64,000 nt of DNA, from NCBI GenBank assembly GCA_964369965.1, contig CAYJGF010000016.1, positions 1 through 64,000 on the forward strand. The letters run 5' to 3'. This document shows, piece by piece, positions 34,212 to 43,668 of the stretch; the stretch's first letter is position 1; the number at the start of each line of letters is the position of its first letter. Made by a program: the position numbers and the translations under genes. The notes beneath the pieces were generated by a model, which saw only the letters and a program-made list of their open reading frames with translations, was not told the DNA's origin and ran no database searches. The stretch comes from CAYJBH01 sp964369965. GTDB taxonomy: Bacteria; Bacillota; Clostridia; Oscillospirales; Ruminococcaceae.

Positions 34212-35285
34212 ATGTTCGAGCAGTACAATTTTGAAAAGACAAAAAAGCATATGGAAGCGTTTTGGAACAAGGATTATCATGAACGCTGTAATCTTGCCAT
34301 AACGGTGCCAAACGTCAATAATGCGTATAAAAGCCGTTATGACGGTGTCGATGTTTCAACTAAAGATACATATATGAATGTCGACTATGTATACGAGCGG
34401 TGTTTGGCGGCGACAAGGAACAATGTCTACCTCGCCGAGGGGTTCCCTGTATTTTATTCCAATTTCGGCACGGCAGGTCACTGCACATATTTTGGTTGTG
34501 AGTCTAACTATTCTCGAGACACCGTCTGGTTTGAGACCGCGATAGATGAGCCGGACGCGTCACTCTTAAAATTTGACATAGACAACTGCCCCTCTTTTGA
34601 AGAGCAGCTGAATTTTATGAAAGAGATCAGCCGCCGCAGTAAAGGTGAGTTCATGGTCGGCATGAACGACAACTGTGGCATTGTCGATGCCCTTGCGGAA
34701 ATTCGCGGCACCGACTTGTTGTTGATGGACATGATAACCGATGAGGACTTTGTGAGTGAGGCGGTCAAAAAGGTCACCGCCGCATGGATTGCAACCCAGC
34801 CCCACTTTTTCAACGCCATCAAGGATAACAATGACGGTGGCTCTACCCACGGTTGGATGAAGACATGGCACCCCGGCTCTCATGCACAGATACAGTGTGA
34901 CTTCTCGGTCATGATATCGCCCGATTTTTTTGAGCAGTTTGTCCTGCCGGAGCTAATTGAGACATCGGCGGCACTGGACGCCACCTCCTATCACCTCGAC
35001 GGGCAGGAGCAACTGCGCCACCTTGATTTTATCCTGTCGGTCAAGACCATCGACAATATCCAATGGACGGCGGTGGCAGGTCAGCCGCCAACATCTCACT
35101 TTATCGAATCGCTCCAAAAGATACAAAGCGCCGGCAAAGGTTTGATACTCGGACCGAATGTCGAGGAGGTTCCGTTCTTATTGGAAAACCTCTCCCACAA
35201 GGGTCTGCATATAAACCTGCCGGAGATGGAAAGTGTCGAGCAGGCGAATGAAATAATTGCACTTGCGACGAAACTCGCACATTAA
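34212..35285 (+). CDS. UROD/MetE-fold protein, tandem copy 1
   Basis: The 357-residue protein is distantly like the uroporphyrinogen decarboxylase-fold proteins found with corrinoid methyltransferases, but I cannot assign an activity. Conserved stretches shared with the next gene are MNDNCGIVDALAEIRG, GWMKTWHPG, QCDFSVMISPDFFE and YHLDGQEQLRHLD near residue 265, where the family places active-site residues. The metal-binding His-Cys of MtaA-type enzymes is absent here and replaced by HLDG. It has no export signal. An AAGGAG overlaps a GTG at 34206, so the ATG at 34212 is used. It sits inside a sugar importer operon. Confidence 0.7.
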   Translation: MFEQYNFEKTKKHMEAFWNKDYHERCNLAITVPNVNNAYKSRYDGVDVSTKDTYMNVDYVYERCLAATRNNVYLAEGFPVFYSNFGTAGHCTYFGCESNYSRDTVWFETAIDEPDASLLKFDIDNCPSFEEQLNFMKEISRRSKGEFMVGMNDNCGIVDALAEIRGTDLLLMDMITDEDFVSEAVKKVTAAWIATQPHFFNAIKDNNDGGSTHGWMKTWHPGSHAQIQCDFSVMISPDFFEQFVLPELIETSAALDATSYHLDGQEQLRHLDFILSVKTIDNIQWTAVAGQPPTSHFIESLQKIQSAGKGLILGPNVEEVPFLLENLSHKGLHINLPEMESVEQANEIIALATKLAH

Positions 35286-35299
35286 AATTAGGAGAAATC

Positions 35300-36373
35300 A
35301 TGTTTGAACACAGCAGTTTTGATAGGATAAAAGAGCATTTTGACGCGTTTTGGAATTTGGACTATCTCGAGCGATGCAACCTGTCCATAACGGTGAGGGA
35401 CGAAAAAGCGGATTATAAAAGCCCTTATGACGGGGAGGATATCTCGAATGAGGAGCGTTTTACCAATCCCGACATAGTCTATAATCACTTCCTTGCCGTG
35501 ATGAAAAACCATCTTTTTTTCGGTGAGGCATTCCCCACCTACTATGCCGATATCGGCACCGCCGCCCACTGCGCATATTTTGGCAGTAAGGCAAACTATA
35601 CCGCCGACAGTGTCTGGTTCACCCCCTGTCTTGATGAGCCGGACGCATCAAAACTGCATTTTGACATCGACAACTGCCCCGAGCTTGACAAACAACTCTC
35701 CTTTGTTAGTGCCCTGTGCGAAAAAAGCATGGGGGAATATATGATAGGGATGAACGGCAACTGTGGCATTGTGGACGCGCTTGCCGAGATACGTGGCAAC
35801 GATACGCTGTTGATGGATTTGATACTCAACCCCGAATTTGTGGAACAGGCACTGGATGTCATCACCCGTGCATGGATTAAGACACAGGATCTGTTTTTTC
35901 CCATAAACAAAAAAAATAACGGTGGTGGCTCGGCACACGGTTGGATGAAAACTTGGCACCCGGGACGGCACACACAGATACAGTGCGACTTCTCGGTCAT
36001 GATATCGCCCGACTTTTTTGAGCGCTTTGTCCTGCCGGAGCTAACCGCTACGTCGGAGTATCTCGACGCTACTCTTTACCACCTTGACGGTCAGGAGCAA
36101 CTGCGGCACCTCGACCATCTGCTATCCATCAAGTCGATTGATGCAATCCAGTGGACGGCGGTGGCAGGTCAACCCCCGACCTCCCATTTCATCGAGGCAC
36201 ACCAAAAGATACAAAAAGCAGGCAAACGACTTATTCTAACACCCGAGGTAGCGGAACTGCCGCTCATCCTCGAAAATCTGTCCCATAAAGGGCTTCACCT
36301 TATCTTAAACGATGTGAAAGACGTCGAGACGGCACAAGATATCATAAAATTTGCTGAGAAAACAGCCCATTGA
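35300..36373 (+). CDS. UROD/MetE-fold protein, tandem copy 2
   Basis: This 357-residue protein is a paralogue of copy 1 over its full length, with the same MNGNCGIVDALAEIRG, HGWMKTWHPGRH, CDFSVMISPDFFE and YHLDGQEQLRHLD blocks. Retention of two diverged copies suggests different substrates or a heterodimer rather than recent duplication. The start follows AGGAGAAATC, 14 nt after copy 1. It is followed by a permease gene 16 nt away. No methyltransferase partner or corrinoid protein is encoded in the operon. Confidence 0.7.
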   Translation: MFEHSSFDRIKEHFDAFWNLDYLERCNLSITVRDEKADYKSPYDGEDISNEERFTNPDIVYNHFLAVMKNHLFFGEAFPTYYADIGTAAHCAYFGSKANYTADSVWFTPCLDEPDASKLHFDIDNCPELDKQLSFVSALCEKSMGEYMIGMNGNCGIVDALAEIRGNDTLLMDLILNPEFVEQALDVITRAWIKTQDLFFPINKKNNGGGSAHGWMKTWHPGRHTQIQCDFSVMISPDFFERFVLPELTATSEYLDATLYHLDGQEQLRHLDHLLSIKSIDAIQWTAVAGQPPTSHFIEAHQKIQKAGKRLILTPEVAELPLILENLSHKGLHLILNDVKDVETAQDIIKFAEKTAH

Positions 36374-36389
36374 AAGGATTGACATCGAC

Positions 36390-37268
36390 ATGAAAAAGAA
36401 CAAGATATATCCGGTATACTTTTTATTTTTTCCCCTCGCACTGTATATACTATTTTTCCTCGTGCCCAGTATTATGGGTGTGTTTTACTCTTTCACCGAC
36501 TGGCATGTCAAAGCGGTGGAGGAGACAAGCTTTATCGGCTTTGACAACTATATCGAGATTTTAACCTCCGAGAAGGACTACAGCGCCGGAATTTTTAACA
36601 CCCTGCGCTTTGCGGTCATTTCCAACATAATCAAGTTGATACCGGCACTGCTCTTGGCGGTTGTTCTGCACGAGAAGATGCGCGGCAAAAACATATACCG
36701 AACCTTTTTATACCTGCCGGCGGTTTTGCCCTATGTTGTCGTGGGTATTCTCTTCACCTCTATCCTCGATTTCAGCAACGGTCTTTTAAACAACGTTCTG
36801 GAACTTGTCGGTCTTGACTTTTTACAGCAAAAATGGTTGACCGACACCAATATAGTCTGGGGAACCATCCTCGGCGTCGACGCATGGAAAGGTATCGGCT
36901 ATGTCATGACCATATTTATCGCCGGTCTGTCCACCATACCGAAATCCTATTATGAGGCGGCGGAGATTGACGGTGCGAACTTTTGGCAACGTCTGCGTCA
37001 CATCTCACTGCCGATGCTCAGCGGTGCTATCACCATCAACCTCGTGTTCGGCATCACCTACGGTCTTAAGGTCTTTGATATCATCTATGTGCTCACCGAC
37101 GGCGGTCCGGGACATGCGACCGAGGTCATGACCACCTATGCGTTTGACCTATATTCACTCGGTGATTATGGCATGGCGACCGCATTCAACTCCATGCTAC
37201 TTGTCATTACACTTGCGGTAGGTCTTATCATCGTCACCAACATGAGCAAACAGGAGGTACAGCAATAA
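36390..37268 (+). CDS. Sugar ABC transporter permease (MalF type)
   Basis: The 292-residue inner-membrane protein has six predicted helices, starting YFLFFPLALYILFFLVPSI. The EAA loop is YEAAEIDGANFWQRLRHISLPML near residue 195. It pairs with the following permease to form the channel of the carbohydrate importer. An in-frame ATG at 36351 lies inside the preceding gene, so ATG 36390 after GAAAGGA is chosen. It ends by overlapping the next gene by one base. Confidence 0.93.
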   Translation: MKKNKIYPVYFLFFPLALYILFFLVPSIMGVFYSFTDWHVKAVEETSFIGFDNYIEILTSEKDYSAGIFNTLRFAVISNIIKLIPALLLAVVLHEKMRGKNIYRTFLYLPAVLPYVVVGILFTSILDFSNGLLNNVLELVGLDFLQQKWLTDTNIVWGTILGVDAWKGIGYVMTIFIAGLSTIPKSYYEAAEIDGANFWQRLRHISLPMLSGAITINLVFGITYGLKVFDIIYVLTDGGPGHATEVMTTYAFDLYSLGDYGMATAFNSMLLVITLAVGLIIVTNMSKQEVQQ

Positions 37269-38092
37269 TGAATAAAAAGAAGTTTGCGCTTTCCGCAGTA
37301 AGACAGGCATTTTTTATCGTCCTGTGCGCACTTATCGTCATGCCGTTTGTCATCGCAGTGGTCAACTCGTTTAAAACCAAGAATGAGGCGGCGCGCATGA
37401 ACCTCCTCCCGCCCACCGAAATACAGCTGTCCAACTACACCGAGGTCATCGAGGAGGGTCGGCTGATACAGGGCTTTGCCAACAGCATGTTATATGCGGT
37501 TGTTGCGGCATCGGTCGGTGTTTTCTCCGCCGCCATGGCGGCATATGTCACAAGCCGAAACAGGACTAAATTCAACCGTTTTGTCTACTACTTTATAATA
37601 TGCGGTCTTTTCTTCCCGGTCAACTATGTCACGTTGGTGCGTGTGCTCATTGCGGTAGGGTTGAACGACACCTATTTTGGTATCATAATAACCTTTATCA
37701 GCGCAATGATACCGTTTTGTGTATTCACCATCCGCAACTTTGTATCCAGCATACCGGTCGAGTTGGACGAGTCGGCGGTTATTGACGGCGCAAGCCCTCT
37801 ACGTCTGTTTGTGCAGATTATCGCGCCGATGCTCAAACCGGCACTTGTCACCTGCTTTATCCTACAATTTATGGCGGTGTGGAACGACTTTTTAACACCA
37901 CTTTATATCACAAGCTCCAGCTCCATGTTCCCCATGACCATGGCTATCTACCAGTTTTTCAGCCGCAACGGCAATGCATGGAACCTAATCTTTGCCGACA
38001 TAGTGCTGACCTCCATCCCGGTTATAATAGTATACCTGCTCGGTCAACGCTATATCATAGGCGGAATGACCTCCGGCGCTGTCAAGGGATAG
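37268..38092 (+). CDS. Sugar ABC transporter permease (MalG type)
   Basis: The 274-residue membrane protein has the usual six helices, first AFFIVLCALIVMPFVIAVVNS, and an EAA loop LDESAVIDGASPLRLFVQII near residue 165. It completes the translocation channel with the preceding permease. The importer has no ATPase gene here; as is common in Firmicutes, a shared MsmK/UgpC-like ATPase elsewhere probably powers it. It starts at the ATG that overlaps the previous stop codon. Confidence 0.93.
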   Translation: MNKKKFALSAVRQAFFIVLCALIVMPFVIAVVNSFKTKNEAARMNLLPPTEIQLSNYTEVIEEGRLIQGFANSMLYAVVAASVGVFSAAMAAYVTSRNRTKFNRFVYYFIICGLFFPVNYVTLVRVLIAVGLNDTYFGIIITFISAMIPFCVFTIRNFVSSIPVELDESAVIDGASPLRLFVQIIAPMLKPALVTCFILQFMAVWNDFLTPLYITSSSSMFPMTMAIYQFFSRNGNAWNLIFADIVLTSIPVIIVYLLGQRYIIGGMTSGAVKG

Positions 38093-38106
38093 AGCTGTTC
38101 AGACTA

Positions 38107-38130
38107 ATGACTAATGGTGAAGGGCTGTTT
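38107..38130. repeat. Short dispersed repeat fragment
   Basis: GACTAATGGTGAAGGGCTGTTT here matches the start of a similar element at 51338-51365 (ACTAATGGTGAA, then CTGTTT). It lies in the spacer between the permease and GH31 genes. It may be a decayed intergenic repeat. Confidence 0.35.
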
Positions 38131-38194
38131 CGGGGAATTCACCGCAGTGTTTCATCGATCATATCCAACAAATAATAAAACAAAGGAGACCCCC

Positions 38195-40564
38195 ATGCTA
38201 AAGGTGAACCCGAGATTATCGCCAACCATAACACAGGTAGAAAAAACCGACACCGGTGTGAAACTATATTCCGCGCGCGGTGTTATGCAGTTGCGCGTTT
38301 ATGCCGACGACATCGTCCGTGTGATGTATGTCACAGAGGGGGAGCCGACGTCGGATCTGCCGCTCTATTTTTGCGTCGATGGCATTTCCGCGAGCTTTTC
38401 TCTGGATGATGGCGAGCGTGAAATTATCCTTTGCACCCAAAAACTCAAAATCTGTATTGACCGCAAAACCTCGTCGGTTTGCTACAAAGACGCAAACGGT
38501 AATATTTTGTTGAGTGAGCGCGCAAACGACAGCCGCACCCTTGAGCGCTTTGTCTCCACCAAGATGGTGGTGGACGAGAACACCAAGGTCAAGGAGGTCG
38601 AGACGGCAGACGGCATAAAACGCGTCGTGACCGAGGCAACAACGATAGACGACATAGTGCTGTACAAAACAAGGCTTCACCTTGATTTTGCGGACGGTGA
38701 GGGCTTGTACGGTCTCGGTCAGCATGAGGAGGGGAGCTTTAACTACCGTGGCACCACCCAGTATATCCATCAGGCAAACATGAAGATAGCGATACCACTG
38801 CTCATATCGACAAACGGTTGGGGGATACTACTCACCGGTGGCAGTCCTGCGGTGTTCAACGACACTGCCTACGGTAGCTACATCTATACCGAGGCAGATA
38901 TTCAGATGGATTATTTTTTCATCGGTGGCGACATGAAAAATGTTATCGGTGGTTATCGACGCCTCACCGGCAAGGTGGCGCTGTTGCCACGTTGGGCATT
39001 CGGCTATGTGCAGTCACAGGAGCGATACGAGACACAGCAGGAGATTTTAGAGGTTGCAAATGAGTACCGCAAAAGGGGCATAGGTCTCGATCTCATCGTG
39101 CTGGACTGGGAGTCCTGGATCCCGGGGCTGTGGGGTCAAAAGACCTTTGACGCCGAGCGTTTTCCCGACCCGACCGATATGATACGTCGGTTGCATGAGC
39201 AGGATATCCACTTTATGGTCTCCATCTGGCCGAACATGAACGAGGGTGGCGACAACTACAAGGAGTTTGAAAAAGCAAATCTTTTACTGCCGGCGAGCGA
39301 TATATACGACGCACTCAACCCCACGGCACGTGAAATGTACTGGCGACAGGCAAAAGACGGGCTTTTTGTACACGGTGTCGACTCCTGGTGGTGCGACTCC
39401 AACGAGCCGGTAACCCCCGAGTGGACACACCTTGAAAAACCGGAGCCGGGGGAAATGTATCACGAGTTTTATTCCACCGCCTCAAAGCATCTGCCTGCCG
39501 AGCAGTGCAATGCCTACGGTGTTTATCACTCCCTCACCATGTACGACGGTCAACGCAAGACAGCGCCGGACAAACGTGTCTGTGTGCTGACACGCAACGG
39601 TTATACCGGTGGGCAGGCATACGGGACAATCCTGTGGTCGGGCGATATATCCGCAAGTTGGGACACATTTCAAAAACAAATTCCGGCAGGGCTTAACATG
39701 TCGCTGTCCGGCATACCGTTTTGGACCCTCGACTCCGGTGCATTTTTTGTCAAAAAGGGCGTCAAATGGTTCTGGAACGGTGATTATGACCGCGGTTGGG
39801 ACGATCTCGGCTATTGTGAACTGGCGGTTCGCTGGTTGCAATATGTGACATTTCTGCCTATCATGCGCGGTCACGGCACCGATGTTCGCCGTGAGTTTTA
39901 CAGCACAGGCGATGCCGGCACACCATATTATGATGCTATGCTCGCCTGCAATCGACTGCGATATCTGATTGTCCCCTATGTCTACTCCCTCGCCGGTGAT
40001 GCGGTCATAAACGACGAAATTATGATGAAACCGCTCGTCTATTCCTTCCCGAACGATGAAAATGTGAAAAATATCGGCGATGAATTCCTGCTCGGTGAGA
40101 GCATACTTGTCTGCCCTGTCACAAATCCGATGTACTATGGTGTGGACTCAAAGGCGCTTGAAAATGTGCCAAAAACTCGAAAAGTATATTTGCCGAGCGG
40201 TCATGACTGGTACAATTTTTATACTAACGAGCGTTATGTCGGTGGCAACTATATCGATACCGACGCACCTCTTGAACGCATACCGGTCTTTATCAAAGCA
40301 GGTAGTATAATACCGTGCAGTGGCAATAAAGATGCTATGACGGTGGACGAGGCACTCGCCGCACCACTCGAACTGCGTGTCTACACCGGTGCGGACTTCG
40401 AATACAACTATTATGAGGACAAGGGCGAGGGCTACGGCTATGAAAAAGGTGAGTATCGCGTGACAACGTTTGAGTATAAACAAGCGGATAAGACATTGGT
40501 CATTAAAAACACGGTCGGCGGTGCAGACCTCGACAAACTGCAATATAGTATTATTTTTATCTAA
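38195..40564 (+). CDS. GH31 family glycosidase (alpha-glucosidase/alpha-xylosidase type)
   Basis: The 789-residue protein matches glycoside hydrolase family 31, retaining enzymes on alpha-glucosides or alpha-xylosides. The nucleophile is Asp401 in DSWWCDSNEP and the acid-base is the Asp of LWSGDISASWD near 485. An N-terminal beta-sandwich (TYP... to GLGQHEEG) and two C-terminal beta domains give the family layout. It has no signal peptide, so it processes imported sugar. An upstream in-frame ATG at 38114 is rejected because CAAAGGAG lies before ATG 38195. A strong terminator ends the operon. Substrate specificity cannot be read directly. Confidence 0.94.
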   Translation: MLKVNPRLSPTITQVEKTDTGVKLYSARGVMQLRVYADDIVRVMYVTEGEPTSDLPLYFCVDGISASFSLDDGEREIILCTQKLKICIDRKTSSVCYKDANGNILLSERANDSRTLERFVSTKMVVDENTKVKEVETADGIKRVVTEATTIDDIVLYKTRLHLDFADGEGLYGLGQHEEGSFNYRGTTQYIHQANMKIAIPLLISTNGWGILLTGGSPAVFNDTAYGSYIYTEADIQMDYFFIGGDMKNVIGGYRRLTGKVALLPRWAFGYVQSQERYETQQEILEVANEYRKRGIGLDLIVLDWESWIPGLWGQKTFDAERFPDPTDMIRRLHEQDIHFMVSIWPNMNEGGDNYKEFEKANLLLPASDIYDALNPTAREMYWRQAKDGLFVHGVDSWWCDSNEPVTPEWTHLEKPEPGEMYHEFYSTASKHLPAEQCNAYGVYHSLTMYDGQRKTAPDKRVCVLTRNGYTGGQAYGTILWSGDISASWDTFQKQIPAGLNMSLSGIPFWTLDSGAFFVKKGVKWFWNGDYDRGWDDLGYCELAVRWLQYVTFLPIMRGHGTDVRREFYSTGDAGTPYYDAMLACNRLRYLIVPYVYSLAGDAVINDEIMMKPLVYSFPNDENVKNIGDEFLLGESILVCPVTNPMYYGVDSKALENVPKTRKVYLPSGHDWYNFYTNERYVGGNYIDTDAPLERIPVFIKAGSIIPCSGNKDAMTVDEALAAPLELRVYTGADFEYNYYEDKGEGYGYEKGEYRVTTFEYKQADKTLVIKNTVGGADLDKLQYSIIFI

Positions 40565-40573
40565 AATATCTTG

Positions 40574-40620
40574 AAAATAGAGCTATTATGGTTTATAATA
40601 ACTATAATAGCTCTATTTTT
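40574..40620 (+). terminator. Terminator of the sugar operon
   Basis: AAAATAGAGCTATTAT (40574-40589) pairs with ATAATAGCTCTATTTT (40604-40619), a 16-bp stem ending in a T-run, 10 nt after the GH31 stop. Confidence 0.9.
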
Positions 40621-40634
40621 GGGATTGGGTTTTA

Positions 40635-42554
40635 ATGAACAAATATATTGTGATACGGCTTAGTATATTGGTATCCATCATCACACTTGTGTTGATGGCT
40701 ATTGTGACGGTGATGCAGTTTCAAATCGCGACCAACAGCTTTATTGCCGAGGCGGATGAGCAGATTGAGGGCATTAACGAGATTTTGGTCGATAATAATG
40801 AATATATAATGAACCTGCAGGAGGAGCTTAAATCGGACTATCTTATCCGTGCCTCTGCGGCAGCATACATAACACAAAACAATCCCGATGTGATAGAGAG
40901 TCGAACAGAGCTGTTGAACATTGCGGAGTTGTTGCGTGTGGACGAAATTCACTTTTTCGATTCGAATGGGATGATATATGCCGGCACGGTGCCGGAATAT
41001 ATCGGTGTGGACATGCACTCCGGTGAACAGATAGGGTTTTTCCTCCCCATGCTCACCGACCATGACATGCAACTCGCACAGGACGTGACACCCAACACCG
41101 CCGAGGCGCGCGAGATGCAATATGTTGCGGTCTGGAGTGAGGACCACGAGCGGATAGTTCAGATAGGCATAGAGCCGACGCGGCTTATCGACGCGATGTT
41201 AGAGACGGAGCTTGACTATATCTTTTCCCGTCTTGCCCCCTCCTCCGGCGTGTCGATTTTTGCGCTTGACCCCGAGACAGGAGTGATATTGAGTTCCACC
41301 GACACCGCTTTAAACGGTGCGCATGTCGATGAGATATTGCTCTCTCACATTGAGCTTGACAACTTGAACGACGGCAACATTGCAACGATGATAAACAATA
41401 CATCGGGTCAAGGTGTGTTTAAATACTCGGATGGGGTCATACTCGGAGTTACGAGGTCTAACAGCTTGATATACAGCAACGCAACCGAGGGCATGATGTT
41501 TGTGATTGTCAGTGGAATACTGCTTGGTGCCATCACCATCGCGCTTATCTATTTTATCGTTGACAACGTGGTGCTCAGCGGTCTTGCTAAGGTCGGCGAT
41601 GGCATGAATAGGATTGTCGGCGGTGAGTTTGATTATCAACTCGATGTCAAAGGTCTGCCGGAGTTTGAACAGTTGAGCAATAACGTCAACAGCATGGTCA
41701 AAAGTGTTTTGGAATCATCGGGGCGGTTTTCCACCGTCTTTCAACATATAAATATACCGCTCGCAATATATGAATGTCGTGCCGACAGTGTGGTGCTAAC
41801 CAGCAGAATGGAGGAAATTCTCGGCTATCCGGACTATCTGAAAAAAGGGAAAAGTGCGGACCCATTCGAGTTCACCACCCATATAAAAAATATAATGAGC
41901 AACCCCTATCGCAGTGAAGAGGATGTGTATCAGTACGAACGTGAGCACAAGGTCAAATACCTCAAAATAAAAATATACAGTGAGGAGAGCAGTGAGTGGG
42001 GCATGGTCATGGACGTGACCCGAGAAATGCGTGAAAAACAGAACATGAAGTTTGAGCGCGATATCGACTTTTTAACCAACATATACAATCGCCGCGCCTT
42101 TTTAGAAAAGCTAACCGCACTCGCTGAGACACCGGAGGTGCTGAAAAAGACCGCTGTTGTCATGATGGACCTTGATAACCTCAAATATGTCAACGACACA
42201 TGGGGACATATATACGGTGATAAATTTATCTGTGCCGCCGCCGATGTGTTAGTCGATTTTAAACATAAAAACAAACTCGCCGCACGACTTAGCGGTGACG
42301 AGTTTGTGATACTTATCTATGGCGCAGACACCACCGACGAGTTAAAGGAGCATATCAAACGACTTGCGGCGGACTATAAAAAGGCGTGCATTTATGACCC
42401 GAATGGAAAGTGTTTTCCGATAACCATATCGGGAGGATACGCATTTTATCCCGACCACGCCAAGGAGTTCACCGAGATACTGCACCTCGCCGACCAGACC
42501 ATGTATGAGGTCAAAAAGACCACCAAGGGTGCGTTTAAGGGTTATCTGGAGTAA
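40635..42554 (+). CDS. Membrane diguanylate cyclase with PAS domain
   Basis: The 639-residue protein should make cyclic di-GMP. It has an N-terminal membrane helix (about 6-28), an extracellular Cache-like sensor to about 285, a second helix (MMFVIVSGILLGAITIALIYF), a HAMP linker, a PAS-like domain (about 360-460) and a GGDEF domain (about 475-639). The signature reads SGDEF in AARLSGDEFVI, with the upstream NIYNRRAF and MMDLDNLKYVND intact, so activity is likely; the inhibitory RxxD site is not present. It ends 20 nt inside the convergent AlgJ-like gene. Confidence 0.9.
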   Translation: MNKYIVIRLSILVSIITLVLMAIVTVMQFQIATNSFIAEADEQIEGINEILVDNNEYIMNLQEELKSDYLIRASAAAYITQNNPDVIESRTELLNIAELLRVDEIHFFDSNGMIYAGTVPEYIGVDMHSGEQIGFFLPMLTDHDMQLAQDVTPNTAEAREMQYVAVWSEDHERIVQIGIEPTRLIDAMLETELDYIFSRLAPSSGVSIFALDPETGVILSSTDTALNGAHVDEILLSHIELDNLNDGNIATMINNTSGQGVFKYSDGVILGVTRSNSLIYSNATEGMMFVIVSGILLGAITIALIYFIVDNVVLSGLAKVGDGMNRIVGGEFDYQLDVKGLPEFEQLSNNVNSMVKSVLESSGRFSTVFQHINIPLAIYECRADSVVLTSRMEEILGYPDYLKKGKSADPFEFTTHIKNIMSNPYRSEEDVYQYEREHKVKYLKIKIYSEESSEWGMVMDVTREMREKQNMKFERDIDFLTNIYNRRAFLEKLTALAETPEVLKKTAVVMMDLDNLKYVNDTWGHIYGDKFICAAADVLVDFKHKNKLAARLSGDEFVILIYGADTTDELKEHIKRLAADYKKACIYDPNGKCFPITISGGYAFYPDHAKEFTEILHLADQTMYEVKKTTKGAFKGYLE

Positions 42555-43662
42555 GGTGGAATTCTGTCAAAACGTTCAGTTTTGATATTAAAGTGTCACT
42601 AAATCGCTCCGCCACCTCAACGACGACATAGTCTGCCGGACGGGGGAGTTCGACCGACAATGTCTCGACATCAAGGGCGTTGCCGTGAATTGACACGCTC
42701 TTTTCAAACGGTGCCGCAAGATAGGGGGCGAGCATTTCTCCAAAACTGTCTCGGACGAACAACAAATCCCCCTCACCCTCACCGCGATAATGGGTCACAT
42801 AGCCGTTATCACTCATATAATCAATCGTTGCAACCGCTGTCTCGACCTCATAATATCGGTCATCGTCGGTGTAATTATAGTAGGCGCTGACGTTTGCGAG
42901 GTCCTGTGGTGGCGATACGCTGTCATCAACAGATATTTCGGGCAGGGTGCTCGTATGCTTAAAACCCAACACAGTAAAAACCTCGTCGGCGGCTATGTAC
43001 GCACCGACGTTGTTCCAGTGTGTGTCATACTTATAATACACCGGCACATCTTTCGCAGCTTCGATTAGTCGGTCTTTGGGATATACTATCGGCACATCGG
43101 TATTTTGAGCGAGTGTATCGACAAGGCTATCCACCTTCGTTTGCTCGCCTACCACCGGTATATAATCCGGCATAAATTCGCTATATATCCCCTCTTTCGC
43201 CGGTGCAAAGAGGATGACAAGCTCGGTGCCCTGCGCCGCTAAAACTCCTTGCAAATTCTCTACCGCCTTGACAAAGCTCGCCTGCTCCTCCTCGCTGTAG
43301 GCGGTTAGCCCCTGATAGTCCGACAGACTTTTGGAGTCCGAAACGTCCTTTAAAAACAACCAGTCCTCTTTGCCGAGCAGGACATCACTTGAGTCCAGTG
43401 TATTTAGAGAGCGATTTATTGCGGCGTTGAGTGCCATCATTTCGTTCCGAAAAGGGGCGTTGTCACTTAGCCAATCCTCAAACACCATGGGGAACTCCGC
43501 CAAAGGCAAATCGGCGAGGTCGTTAAACTCCACAAGCTCACGATTTTCATAGTTGGTGGTGTCGAGGTGTTCAATAAGCAGCGCATAAAGAGGGAACGAG
43601 AACAACAACAGCAGGGCAAAACCCCACATCAATATATGTGAACCGACCGTGTGTTTTTTCAT
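42535..43662 (-). CDS. AlgJ/AlgX-like SGNH acyltransferase
   Basis: The 375-residue protein is probably the exocytoplasmic partner that transfers acyl groups delivered by the MBOAT protein encoded just upstream. It has a signal anchor (about 12-31) and the SGNH-like AlgX/DHHW domain: LLGKEDWLF, PAKEGIYSEFMPDY, YYKYDTHWNNVGAY near residue 210, and RDSFGEM near 310. In alginate and similar systems these residues form the catalytic triad. The 5' end is fused to the MBOAT stop codon; ATG 43662 is preferred over an in-frame GTG at 43668. Confidence 0.85.
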   Translation of the reverse strand: MKKHTVGSHILMWGFALLLLFSFPLYALLIEHLDTTNYENRELVEFNDLADLPLAEFPMVFEDWLSDNAPFRNEMMALNAAINRSLNTLDSSDVLLGKEDWLFLKDVSDSKSLSDYQGLTAYSEEEQASFVKAVENLQGVLAAQGTELVILFAPAKEGIYSEFMPDYIPVVGEQTKVDSLVDTLAQNTDVPIVYPKDRLIEAAKDVPVYYKYDTHWNNVGAYIAADEVFTVLGFKHTSTLPEISVDDSVSPPQDLANVSAYYNYTDDDRYYEVETAVATIDYMSDNGYVTHYRGEGEGDLLFVRDSFGEMLAPYLAAPFEKSVSIHGNALDVETLSVELPRPADYVVVEVAERFSDTLISKLNVLTEFHLTPDNP

Positions 43663-43668
43663 AATCAC

